Source of the DNA: Archegozetes longisetosus | Lineage: Eukaryota; Arthropoda; Arachnida; Sarcoptiformes; Trhypochthoniidae | NCBI GenBank assembly: GCA_018873245.2 | Contig: JAEMBT020000009.1 | Location: forward strand, 12,745,112 to 12,809,111 | DNA: 64,000 bases | Reading direction: 5' to 3' | In this document: positions 1 through 11,000 of the stretch, one piece after another | Position numbering within the stretch: position 1 is the first letter of the stretch | How the letters are laid out: every line of letters begins with the position of its first letter | The notes under the pieces: generated by a model | Database searches by the model: none | What the model was told of the DNA's origin: nothing | What the model saw: the letters and a program-made list of their open reading frames with translations, nothing else | Translations under genes and position numbers: made by a program

Positions 1-476
1 TGTGTCCTTTCTGTTATACAGGGACTGATCTTACGAGGTAAGTTTGGGACTACGTAATAAACCATTTCAAAAATATTTTTATCACATAAATAACATGTGA
101 TATGATGTTCGAAAAGGTATATAAAATGGCTGACCGCTGGACACTTACAAGTTGTGACCACTCAAAAAGTGACTTGCTGTGGCTTATTACTATTGATTGC
201 TATGTATTTTGCCTATGAATATGTGCTGTCATTCAGTCAACTTATGATATCTGTAAGAGAACATGTCATGTGACGCAACCGTCAAATTCATGATTTATTG
301 ATTTAAATTTTTGTAAAAATTTGATTCAAGTTCTATAAACTGACTTGATTACTCTTTGAATATGTTTCAGATGCTCATATCAATTGAATAAATGTTCAAT
401 TGAATAATACTCTTCTTCGATGCCATCTCTCCAATTAAACACCTGATCCAACTGATCTACGGTCCAACTGAACTGA
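1..476. other. AT-rich flank, no gene seen
   Basis: No open frame with recognisable protein similarity was found on either strand. The stretch is AT-rich. A short palindrome-like run near 440-476 (repeats of CTGATC and CCAACTGA) lies just before the start of a repeat block that recurs at 16.5 kb. Confidence 0.5.
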
Positions 477-863
477 CGCAATTCGGTCAGTTACATATCT
501 TTTTAATTGTTTGAAATAGTTGCCATTAGTTGTATTTGACATGAAATACAGTCTAACTAAAATGTTTGGTTTATAGCAAGATTGATCTCTGCAATTAGTT
601 TAACGAGAAAAATGTTTTCAACTTAATGTCAGAGCTTTTTGGAGAAGATTCAATTCATTTAGTCGTAGATCAAAATTGAGTAATGACTGCATAGAACTAA
701 GTCAAGCAATAAGTGAATTGTAATTCAATTTTAATCAGACATAACTAATTATATAACATATAGAAAAATAGAGCTCATGTTAAAAATATAAAAACAAAAT
801 TTGAATAACACTAAAAATAATTGTAGTACAAAATCGATAGTTAACCAATCGTTAGTTGAAGAT
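477..863 (+). repeat. Duplicated ~380-base block, copy 1
   Basis: This block matches 16511-16889 almost base for base in the same orientation, with scattered substitutions and small indels. Both copies begin at CGCAATTCGGTCAGTTACAT and lose similarity near AAAATCGATAGTTAA. The second copy stops at the stop codon of the HSD17B8-like gene, so it probably covers that gene's 3' untranslated region. Here the block is followed by a transposase remnant instead. It could be a captured gene 3' end or an uncharacterised dispersed repeat; no terminal inverted repeat or target duplication was seen. Confidence 0.85.
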
Positions 864-903
864 CGCGTCAAAATTGTCAGATAATACTCAAAAGCAGAGG
901 GAA

Positions 904-1247
904 ATGCCTCGGGAAGGGTTTTGGCCAGATTTCCACCAATTGTTTGATGATAGGCACATGTGGTTCCAACAAGACGGGCCCCACCTCATTATGATCTCAG
1001 AGTCAGGGAAGTTTTAAACGAAAAACTCCCTGACTCTTGGATTGGTAGTTGAGGTACCGTTGAATGTCCACCAAGATCTTGCGACTTAACTTCCCCTCAC
1101 TTTTTTCTATGGGGGTAATTAAAGACAAAGTTTATACCACTAAATCACGGAATATTGAAGAACTGAAAACACGAATTAAGACGGAAATTGAAAATATTCC
1201 AATAGAAACGTGTCAACGTGTGTCAATGGGTTCTGCTCTATACATCT
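904..1247 (+). mobile_element. Tc1/mariner-type transposase remnant (C-terminal part)
   Basis: This is a broken copy of the C-terminal half of a Tc1/mariner-superfamily (DDE_3-type) transposase. Visible pieces are FWPDFHQLF, WFQQDG just before the second catalytic aspartate region, and DKVYTTKSRNIEELKTRI followed by ENIPIETCQRV. The last two are typical of the end of a transposase family abundant in arthropod genomes. Reading them needs at least two frame changes, and a stop follows the WFQQDG segment. The N-terminal helix-turn-helix half is absent, so the copy is dead. No terminal repeats were recognised. The family is clear; the exact subfamily is not. Confidence 0.75.
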
Positions 1248-1259
1248 AAAACCACAACA

Positions 1260-2219
1260 TATAAAGCCAAAACAACTAAAACAATTGATCTAAAAACATA
1301 AAACCGAAATAGACATAAAGTCAAAAATATGATATCGAACACACAAAGTCTAAACCATATAATCGAATAACAAAATATCGATTGTTATATTAGTCGAATG
1401 AGAAATAACTAAAATTTTCGACAGTTTAATACCTACAAGTGCTTATTGATATGTTTGAAATACAAATAATCAAATTTAATCAGACCATTATATATCCTCT
1501 AACTATTAACTTATCACAATTTTATTAGATTTAACTGCTTCACATATTCTATACGTGTCTTTAATCACTTCTTAATATAAATAATAAAATGTTAATCAAT
1601 TATTTTAGTGGGCGTTAGAAGTATTGAATACTTTGAAACTATTAATGGCTAACAATGTATATAAAGCAAAAGGTGACTAATAATTTCAATTTTTCGGAGT
1701 ATTTTATGTAAAAGTACACTTTATAAACTATTATAAGATTTCATTAAAACGATTTTAGACTATAAGAACTTGGTTTAATAAGTCGTTAATATATTGTTTT
1801 TCGACAATATATGTTTCGGTTTTATGTACATTTCGATGAAAAAATGTTTCGGATAAAAAATTTTAGATTAAAAGAAACTTTCGATTATAAAAAATTAGAT
1901 CTTATGATTTAGACATTTTGTCTTTAGTCGTTTAGTAGTAGACTCGTGTCAATCTGTCTCTGATCGCCTTAAAGAGTGTATAGTAAACAATGGAAAGCAA
2001 GTTATTCGTTGGTAAAAATTTAATATTTAATTAAACGGCTGTTCTTTATTTTCCAATTTTTGTCATACATTTATGACATTTCATTCTTATGCAATAAGTT
2101 TTCAAGGTCGTGAAGTTTTAAAATGCCCACTCTGTATATTTCAGATCTTCTGACGGAAATAATGGACATCAAGAACTTAACTATTTATTTCGAATTACAG
2201 GAAAAGTGATACAAATCCT
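1260..2219. other. AT-rich intergenic DNA, nothing recognised
   Basis: About 960 bases of AT-rich sequence. Runs around 1250-1400 are simple A-rich phrases (ACATAAAGTC-like), and 1780-1930 has several TTTCGATTA/TTTTAGA phrases. No protein similarity, RNA gene or terminal repeat was seen. Confidence 0.5.
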
Positions 2220-2454
2220 GGGGTGACATTCTGGAAAGATTGCAAATTGCTAAACGTAAGCTAATTGCAAATTGTTGATTGCAAACGATTCATTGCAGTT
2301 TCAATTGGTATTCACAAAACCTTTTCATGATAACAATGTGTTGCAAAATTTGCAAGTGCTTCGGACTACTTGCAAATGACTTTTTCAATACATAACTCAA
2401 CTCAAAATACAATATTTCAACAATAGTATACGATAATTGATATTTGTATTCGAA

Positions 2455-3519
2455 ATGGCCGAGTATTTATTGATTTTAGATAACTTGCAAAAGAATTCTT
2501 TAAGAAAACAAAGAAAATTTAGAGACAGAGAGAATTCATTCGATCTTGAAGACAGTGTATTATTACAGAAGTATCGCTTTCCAAGACATGTATTGATCTC
2601 ATTAGTCGAAAAAGTGAAACCATTTTTAATGAGAAAAACTTTGAGAAGTAATGCGATTTCTCTACATTTTTAAGTGTTAGTTGCTTTGCAATTCTTCGCG
2701 AGTGGATCTTTTCAGAATGTTACCGGAGATGTTGTAAATATATCTCAAACCAGTGTTAGCCGAATAGTTGATTCCGTCACTGACTTGTTGTGCAAAATGT
2801 CGAAAAATTATGTGAAATTTCCATCAGAAACACAGGAAATAACAAAAGCGCAACAAGAATTTCAAGCGATTAGTGATTTTCCAAGAGTTTTAGGGTTTAT
2901 CGATGGGACTCTTATTAGCGTCAAATCTCCGGGAGGTGTAGATGAACCACTATTTGTTTCAAGAAGAGGTGGACATTATATAAATGTGCAAATAGTCAGT
3001 GACAGTCAAATGAAAATAATTGATGTCGTCACAAAATGGCCATGAAGTACAAACGATTCATTCATTTGGACTGATAGTGAACTGAAAAATGAATTCAATA
3101 ATAATCAGCCGAACGGTTGGCTATTAGGAGACTCGGGATATCCATTAGAACCATGGCTTTTGACACCTATTTTGAAGCCTAACTCTAGTAGTGAATTAAA
3201 ATATAATAGAGCTCATAGACAGACTAGAAGAATAGTAGAAAATACAATCGGTTTAATGAAAAGTATCTTCAGATGTGTGGACAATAGTGGTGGGAATTTA
3301 TACTATTCTCCTTTTAAAGTATGCAAAATTATTTTGGCGGTAGTTGTTCTGCACAATATGCGCCGAAGTCTTAATTTAATTGAAGATAATATTGAAATTG
3401 ATTTGATAAACGCTGAAAACGAAAATTTTTACGAAAGTGAAACAAACCTTAATGATAGTGCTTTGCATACATTAGGAGTCATAATAAGGAATAATTTAAT
3501 AAACCAAAGGCTCAATTAA
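2455..3519 (+). pseudogene. HARBI1-like Harbinger transposase with two nonsense codons
   Basis: DDE-type nuclease of the PIF/Harbinger superfamily, about 354 codons from the ATG at 2455; the 18 bases of open frame upstream begin without an ATG. The frame is kept throughout but is cut by TAA at 2671, just before LVALQFFASGSFQ, and by TGA at 3043, after VVTKWP. The family normally has glycine at the second position, so a single G-to-T change explains it. Visible motifs are FIDGTLISV (first catalytic Asp), LLGDSGYPL (second Asp), and RIVENTIGLMKSIFRC (catalytic Glu). A conserved LHN motif (VVLHNM) lies near the end. All three catalytic residues survive. The element could act only if the two stops were polymorphic or read through. 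Confidence 0.85.
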
Positions 3520-3722
3520 TCGACATTGAATTTGATATTAATTTTGAACTGAATCTTAGTACTTGCATTATTAGCTACAAACAATAGAATTACATTAAGA
3601 CTTGATGAAAAAACAGTTTTATTTTGTTAATGAAAAATATGATCTATGTTTAGCGCTTCAGTAAATATTATTTGTGTTCACGTTAAGAAGTGATATTAAT
3701 TGTGGGTTTTGTTTAAATAATT

Positions 3723-4503
3723 CTAATTTTTGTCGTTTGATTTGCAACTTTTGTTTCTTATTTCAACCAATTGTAATAAAGTGTTTTTTATTTCATTTTG
3801 AGTTATAAGCATTTGAGATGCAATCATATCACCTTCTGATTCATTGTTTTCAAACTTTCTTTTACGTGTTGTACTTCTCAAAGGGGTTTCTGGTTTTTGT
3901 TGTGTCTTCGATTGATTTGCTATTGAGTTCTCGTTTGTTATTATCGGAGAATCACTTTCATTATTGATTGAGATAAGATTATTATTGGTATCACTGTTTC
4001 GACTCTCATTTTCAATGCTTAATGTATCAAAACCTCCCTTAATCCCTGTCAATGCTGTCGCGCCTATCAATCGTATTATTTTTTTAATCTAATATTGAGA
4101 GACTCTTCGCCCTCAACTCCAAATCAGTCAATATATTAGATTCGTTTATACTTCCGCCTGTCTTTCGCAACTCTGATAATACAGTCAATGCCTTTTTCTT
4201 TGTGCGACACTTCAATTCAATGAATTTATTTTGAACATCACTGACTGAACGCTTGCATAATGAGAGCATTTACCTAAATACAAGTTATTATTAGTTTAAA
4301 TTATGATTATATTTAAGACCTACAGCGTCAGCAATATTAGGCCATAGAGTCTGTTTCGTTTCATATGTCACTTCTTCGTTCAGAACACCAAACAGTTTTG
4401 CATAATTTTGATTAATTGTATCAATCAATGCGTACAACTCTTCGGACGAAAACTTTTTAGCTCTTTTCCGATCTGCTGACGAAGTTTTCTCCGTTGGTGG
4501 CAT
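3723..4503 (-). pseudogene. Myb/SANT-like DNA-binding partner of the Harbinger transposase
   Basis: Minus-strand gene starting at the ATG complementary to 4501-4503. The first segment (4291-4503) opens with a basic stretch (DRKRAKKFSSEELYALIDTI) and ends in TLWPNIADAVG. The second (about 4084-4270) holds VSDVQNKFIELKCRTKKKAL and LRKTGGS. Together they are the trihelix-like Myb/SANT domain found in NAIF1-type proteins and in the second gene of Harbinger elements. A third segment (3723 to about 4067) is Asn/Ser-rich with a basic RKRKFENN and a helical C-terminus. Gaps of about 40 and 15 bases separate the segments. They may be tiny introns or small indels; a clean in-frame splice could not be built, so it is listed as probably broken. 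Confidence 0.6.
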
Positions 4504-5036
4504 AGATTTTTATAAGTTTTACTGTTATTTTACGAGATTTATTTAATTCAAGTCTGATGTCAGTTTACATATATTTATGTTTTATATAACTATTTTTGTG
4601 ATGTGATAAAGTTCACGAGTTTTGTTTAAAAATTGAATCACAATCAGTGATGTTGAGATTAATTTCTTATCATTTAGCCTAAAGTGCGTCGTACTTCATG
4701 TGAAGATTGCAAATAATGTAAAATTTGCTATGTTTTAGCAATTTGTTATGTGAATTCCAGTTTGCAATTGATTGCTAAGGCATTGCAAAATTGGCATTGA
4801 AGACTATTGCAATATTGCTATTTCTGCAAATTTTCCAGAATGGCAAACAAAATTAGATTTATTAGTGCCCAACTCTTATCGTTGTGATGGAAGTGATTCT
4901 AAAGCTTACAAACAAGAAATTTGTCTGGAATAAAAAGTTGAAGATTACGACATTCAAACACTTAATTGAATGGATATGCGGTTTAGAATTAGGAAAGAAC
5001 TTGAAAAATTATCATATCTTAGTAGATAGACATATA

Positions 5037-6777
5037 CAGTCAGTCCCCGGTTTTGCTAACCCGCTTAATGGCAAATTTTAATTTTAGCAACTCAATTCCA
5101 AAGCACCCGTCGCTCCTATCAGGTGCATAATATTAAGGGGTTCGGATTATGACAGTTCTGGTTTTAGCAAGACCTCGATTATAGCAACTAATTTTTAATG
5201 TACTCAAAGCTTGAATAATGCTTCGATGTTATCAAAAAAAATTTTACAAAATGTAAAGTTTGTTTTTAAAAACTCATTTAATATTAGAGAAATCGCTTTT
5301 CAAAACAATTTTTTACTTGTATTAACAAAAATTTCGTTCAAACGAAAGCGCATTTTAATTAGTTTGGACACTAAATATAAAGTGATTAAATTGCTCGATA
5401 AAAAATATTTCACCACAAGAAATACTAAATCAATTTAAAGATCAATTAAGAGATGTTTATAACATTTCAAAAATAAAGAAAAATACAGAAATAATTATTA
5501 GAGAGTATAAAAGTTCGACTTCAACACAAGTGAAGACTCTGAACAAATCAAAATATCCAGAAGTAGAGAGAGATTTGGTACAATTTATATTTCATTGCAA
5601 TACTCTCGAAATGCCATTAAGTACAATAATGTTGAAGGAAAAGTTGTTGAATCGGCGAATAAATTTGACATTGAACACTTCAAGTGCTCGAACGGTTTAT
5701 AATTCGTTTTAAAGAGAGAAATGCTACAGTTTTTCAAATATTTCATCGTGAGTCTGATGACGTTAACGAACAGGTTTGTGACGACTGGATTAATTTAAAA
5801 TTGCTGAAACTCGTTAAAGATTTTGAACCTGAAAACATATTCAATGATGACGAATTCGGTCATTTTGGTCAACGCTTCCCAATAAGTCTTATTCTTTCAA
5901 AGGGAAAAAATTCAGAGCTGGTAAACAAAGTAGAGTCAGGGTCTCAGTTCTAATTTGTGCGAAAATGACTGGAAGTGTAAAGTTGAAACCGATAGTTAGA
6001 AGATCAAGAGAACCGCTTTGTTTCCGTAATAAGAGAAAACTCCCTATTATTTATCGCAATAATCAAACTCCATGGATGACAAGTGATATTTTCACAGAAT
6101 TTTTGAGAAGTTTTAATAAGAAAATGGTAAATAAAAACAGAAAAGTTGCACTCATTATTGATAACTGCTCTTCACACCCATTTATTTCATTATCTAATGT
6201 TAAATAGATTTTCTCGCTACCGAATACATCTCGTCTACAGACTATGGATGTGCGTGTCATACATGCATTGAAATTCTCGTATCGCTCAAAACTTGCACGA
6301 AAACTATTGGCTTTACTTGAAAAGAAACTTAAACCTACGGTTAAAGATATAGATTTATATGATTCCCTTATTATACTTAAAGATTCATGGAATGAATTAT
6401 CAGGAACTGTTTCATTAAAATTGGGCTCAAACCCTCTGATCAAGATCATTATGAAAATGTTGTCGAAGAAGTATATGATAGCCTGATTTAGAATGAACTC
6501 AGTGAAAAATTCGGTTAAGAAGGCTCTAAATCTGAAGATTATGTAAATTTTGATAATGATATTGTAAGATGTGATGAAGCAACAGCGATGCTGAAAATGT
6601 AACAAATGATTTTTCAGACGAAGACACAACTTTATTAGATGTTGGAGAAGAAAAAGAAATAGATGAAAGTGAAGAACAGATGAAAACTATAGACGCGCTT
6701 AATACTATATCATTATTGAGAAAATACTCTACACAATCTGATGGTCTTGTCATCAATAAGAAGCGGCAAAGGTTTTA
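5037..6777 (+). mobile_element. Decayed Tigger/pogo-type DNA transposon
   Basis: A probable left terminus starts at 5037 with CAGTCAGTCCCCGGTTTTGC, resembling Tigger-family ends; related GCAAGACCTCGATTATAGCA lies inside. Coding pieces follow in several frames. A CENP-B-type N-terminal helix-turn-helix appears around 5330-5440 (FKRKRILISLDTKYKVIKLL). A second DNA-binding segment at 5530-5712 includes EVERDLVQFIF. The DDE_1 core has FNDDEFG at 5684-5953 and VALIIDNCSSHP at 5965-6207. An acidic tail ends at 6777 with ALNTISLLRKYSTQSDG. At least four frameshifts and stops separate them, so the copy is dead. The right terminus was not found with confidence. Confidence 0.75.
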
Positions 6778-6917
6778 AAATTGAAAAAATTGTATGTGAA
6801 ATGGTAATAAAAAAAAATTCGGAAAAAATGGTGTTTTAAACGGTGGTGAAAATTTTATTCAAAGTCACATTTTATTCGCAAATAAAAATTTTATTGTGTT
6901 AACAATCTTTTATAAAA

Positions 6918-7090
6918 TTAGTGGTTATAAAGATAGTTATTCAATTCGATAATATATAATTTGACAGTAATTTGCATTAACAAATTAAGTCTGTTTTCAA
7001 GATTTCTTTTATGACGATAGAAAGATCTCTCAGCATCGACAGTAACTAAAGGTGCATAAGATGTCTTCAATTTATGTTCAAATGAATTTT
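6918..7090 (-). mobile_element. hAT transposase C-terminal (dimerisation) fragment
   Basis: Reading minus from about 7090 to the stop at 6918-6920 gives a short frame containing LKTSYAPLVTVDAERSFYRH followed by KRNLENRL. The APL-T-V/S-D-x-ERSF pattern is the hallmark of the hAT-family C-terminal dimerisation region used by arthropod hAT-like elements. It is absent from known host genes other than domesticated ones. The upstream minus-strand sequence (7090-7330) is full of stops, so only the tail of the transposase is recognisable. No terminal repeats were found. This is a relic. Confidence 0.65.
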
Positions 7091-7109
7091 ATCCAGAAGT
7101 GGATTTATC

Positions 7110-7626
7110 TAAAGGATTAAAGCTTGATTTCCACAAAATATTTGAAACTTTTGATCCATTTAGGAATGATAGATAAATTTAGGTGTAGATTTATTAGCAT
7201 GTTTTTCAATCTAGACATCGTCTAAAATAAAATTCATTGGAGTTTGAAAATTTTAAAATATAGTGAATGGGTGGTTCATGTGATAAAACCCAAAAAGTGG
7301 TGAAAAATAGTGTTATTAAACTACGTTAACAAGGTTCCCAGTTCATAATTAGAACACATATATTCGAATTAGGGCGATACAAATAAAAAAAGGTCTGGTG
7401 ATATGGTGAATTACCGCTTCTTAGTCATCAATTTCGAGACTGGAACTTTGTTGAAAGATTCCTTGAGCACATTTGAAGTTTAATATCTGTTTTTCAAGAA
7501 GTTTTAATAAAGATGGTGAATAATTTAATTATCCATATATGCATTAGATATAGGATTGTCATAATTAAAAATGACGATATGTCGGAAAGCAGTTCAGAGT
7601 CTTGGTTTGTGATGATATCAACATTT
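7110..7626. other. Gene-free 3' flank of the ankyrin gene
   Basis: AT-rich, with no recognisable protein similarity. A word at 7321-7340 (GTTAACAAGGTTCCCAG) faintly resembles an inverted Tigger end but is too diverged to call. The sequence lies just beyond the stop codon of the large minus-strand ankyrin gene and presumably includes its 3' untranslated region. Confidence 0.4.
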
Positions 7627-8061
7627 TTAAAGCTTTTTGACATACGAGAGTAGTATTTCTGGAATTTTGTTACAATTGTCGCTCATAATAGCTTTATATA
7701 TATGTGATTGTACTTCTGTAAGATCAATCATTTCATCTGCGGGTATGTTGCTAATAGAACTCAATAGTTTTCCAAATTCTTCTGTAATGCTTAATGCATT
7801 GACTTGAACTTCTAATAAGGACACAGGTCGGGCCAATATGTACTTTTGACTTGTGATTTTTCTAATGAATACGTCTAGTAATAATAGTGTGCCATTGACA
7901 TGAATTTGTGAGAGATTTGATGAGTTATCATATATGTCTCGTTGCTGAGTAGAAGTTAAAGCAGGAATACCTTGACCAAACGATCCACCAATAGCCCATA
8001 GAAATAAATCGTTTATGAAAGAATGCGTCTTTGAAGCACTACTTGCTATCATGTCAACATG
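7627..8061 (-). other. Non-ankyrin C-terminal domain of the ankyrin giant
   Basis: About 145 residues after the last ankyrin repeat. They follow a Ser/Arg-rich spacer and a basic RTIRARR stretch. The segment is not repetitive. It contains FINDLFLWAIGGSFGQG and HVNGTLLLLDVFIRK, then two amphipathic helical stretches and a C-terminal KKL. A paired-basic site between an ankyrin array and a compact tail is how spider latrotoxin precursors are arranged and processed. However, this protein has no secretion signal or pore-forming N-terminal domain, so that is an analogy only. I do not recognise the domain with certainty. Confidence 0.5.
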
Positions 8062-11000
8062 ACGGCGGGCACGAATTGTCCTAGCAACTGCAGTAGTAGA
8101 ACTTCTGCTTCTTTCCTGTTCTTGCTTTAAAAATCCTATTGAAACTTTGGAATTGTAATACTTGGCAATATCCAATGGCTTTTTACCATCATATCCTTCA
8201 GCGTTAATGTCAGCTCCCTTTTCTATCAATAGTTTAATTACATCTAAATGATTATTGAAAGCAGCATAGTGCAATGGTGTCCAATCATGATTTCCTTTAG
8301 CATGAATGTTTACACCTTCATATAAAAGAAGTTTGACTATATCAAGTTTACCATATTGTGAAGCCAAGTGTAAAGGTGTATTACCATTCTTTTGTTTGTT
8401 ATTAAAGTCAGCACCTTTGTCTATGAGTAGTCTGACAACATTCAAGTCACCTCTTTCAACAGCAAAATGCAAAGGTGTTGCGCCGTACTTATCCTTAGAG
8501 TTAAGATCCGAGTTTATAAAATATTCTACTGCCTTTAATGTTCCGTATTTGATGGCAGCATGTAATGGTGTTACATTATCCAATGTAGCTAATTCATTCA
8601 CAATCAGACTTATTATCTCTGAATTATCTGCCAATTCTATAAGTGTCAGACGATTCTTATTTGTTGCCTTAACTAAGGCACCTTTATTCACAAGAAGTCT
8701 GACCACATCTAAGCTACCTCTTTGAGCAGCAAAGTGTAGAGGTGTCGAGCCATACTCATCCTTTGCATTAATATCAGTGTTGATGTAAAGTTCTACTGCT
8801 TTTAATGCTCCGTATTTGACGGCAGCATGTAAAGGTGTTATATTATCCAATGTAGCTAGTTTATTAACAAGGAGCTTCATCAACTCTGAATTATCTGTTA
8901 ATGCTAGAGGTGTCAGACCATACTTGTTTTTCGCATTAACAACAGCACCTTTATCTAAAAGAAATCTAGCTAAATCCAAGTTTCCTCTTTCAGCAGCAAA
9001 GTGCAAAGGTGTCCAATCATTCTTGTCAATAGCATTAATATCAGCATGTTTTTCTATGAGAAATTTGACCACATCCAAATGCTCATTGTGGGTTGCCCAG
9101 TGTACAGGTGTTCTACCATCCATTTGTTTAATATTAACATCAGCCCCGTTCTCTACAAGTAATTTAACAACATCCAATTTGCCTTCTTTAGCAGCATAGT
9201 AGAGAGGAGTTGAACCAGAATAATTATTAGAGTTAACATTAACACCTCTATCGACAAATAGTTTAACTATACTCAAATTACCATTATTTGCAGCTAAGTG
9301 TAATGGCATACTTCCGTCTCTAGCCTGAGCATTAGCATCTGCACCTTTATCTATAAGAAGACTAATCACATTCAAATCTCCATCGTAAGCAGCAAAGTGT
9401 AATGGTGTCCAACCATTTCCCACTTTAGCATTAATACTAACTCCATTTTCCAACAAAATCCTAATTATTTCAACATAGCCTCTTGAAACAGCTACGTGTA
9501 GAATATGTATTCCATTAACAACATCATTTATATCTCCCAATTCTTTTAACTTCTCAATGCAGTCTCTGGTCTTCTGAATATCATGTTCTTCTACACTACT
9601 TAATAGCTCATTCTTTAAGCGTTCGAGACTTGAAATTGTAGGTATAGGTGAACTAGTTGTGCTTGAAGCAGTTACAAATATCTCGGTTGTAATAGGTTGA
9701 TTCGTGTTGACGGATTTGCTGGAAACTGTAGATGTTCTGAGATAATCTGCTTGTACTTGCTCTAAAATATTTATTACATCAGAACTAATACCAGATTGGG
9801 CAGCAAAGTCTTTAGGTGTTTTGCCATTCTTATCAGCAACATAAATGTCAGCATGTTTTCCTACTAGAAATCTCACAACATCCAAATGACCATTATAAGC
9901 TGCCCAGTGTAAAGGTGTCCTACCATCCCTTTGCACAATATTCACATTAGCTCGGTTGTCTACAAGCAATTTAACAACATCCAATTTGCCTTCTTTAGCA
10001 GCATAGTATAGGGGAGTTGAACCAAAATTGTCTTTGGCCTCAACGTCAGCACCTTTATCAACAAGTAGTTTGGCTAAACCGCAATTACCACTGTGAGCAG
10101 TCCAATGTAAAGGTGTCCAACCATCATTGTCCTTAACATTAACTTTAGCTTCTTTATCTACAAGTAGCTTAACCTCATTGTAATTATTATTGTAAACAGC
10201 AAAATGTAAGGGTGTCCAATCTTTGTTAGTTTTAGCGTTAATATCAGCACCTTTATTTGTGAGAAATTCAACAATATTTAGTTGACCTTTTCCTAAAGCC
10301 ACATGCAAAGGTGTCCATCCATAGTTAGTTTTAGCCTCAATATTAGCACCATGATTTAGGAGAAACTCAATCACATCAAGGTTACCTTGTTTAACAGCAG
10401 AATGTAAAGGTGACCAATCATTGTTTCCTTTAGCATTAATGTCAGCGCCTCTAGTAAGAGAGTCTTTAATTTTACTTATATCTTCCTTTTTGACAACATC
10501 AAACAATTCTTCATTGGTTAGAATTTGCACAATATTCACATGATTCTTTTCCTTAGCAATATCAAATAAGGTTTTTCCATAATTTGTTACAACATTAAGA
10601 TCAGCACCTTTACCAATTAGAAATCGAACTACATTCAAGTTACCGCTTGCAACAGCAAAGTGCAAAGGTGTCCAATTATTTTTTTCTCTTGCATTAATAT
10701 CAGAACCCTTACTAACGAGTAGTACGACCACATTCAATCGACCACTTTCAGCAGCCAGGTGTAGAGGTTTACAATCAAGATTATTATTTGCATTAATGCT
10801 AGACGTTTTTTCTATGAAAAGTCTTATGACATCCAATTTACCCTCTTTAGCGGCCCAATGTAAAGGGGTATTGCCGTCATTATCCTTAATATTAAGATCT
10901 TCATCCTTGAAAAGTTTGAGTGTCTGTAATGAACCATATCTGGTAGCAGCATGTAAAGGCATAATATTATTTAGAGCAGCTAATTTATCCAAAATTAGCA

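Larger units (their letters stand above)
2220..4850 (+). mobile_element. PIF/Harbinger DNA transposon, two genes, near-complete
   Basis: Terminal inverted repeats are visible: CATTCTGGAAA with flanking TTGCA at 2227-2245 reappears inverted at 4825-4843. Subterminal sequence on both sides is crowded with TTGCAAAT/ATTTGCAA words. Between the ends lie a HARBI1-type transposase gene on plus (2455-3519) and a Myb/SANT-like gene on minus (about 3723-4503). They are convergent, which is the standard two-gene layout of this superfamily. The exact outer bases and the expected three-base target duplication could not be fixed. The transposase carries only two nonsense codons, so the insertion is fairly young but not autonomous. 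Confidence 0.8.

Noticed and set aside
6063-6756. 188- and 76-codon minus-strand frames
   Set aside because: They overlap the Tigger transposase relic antisense, start with non-ATG context and have no known motif.
7321-7345. Possible inverted right end of the Tigger element
   Set aside because: Too diverged from the left end to distinguish from chance without other copies.
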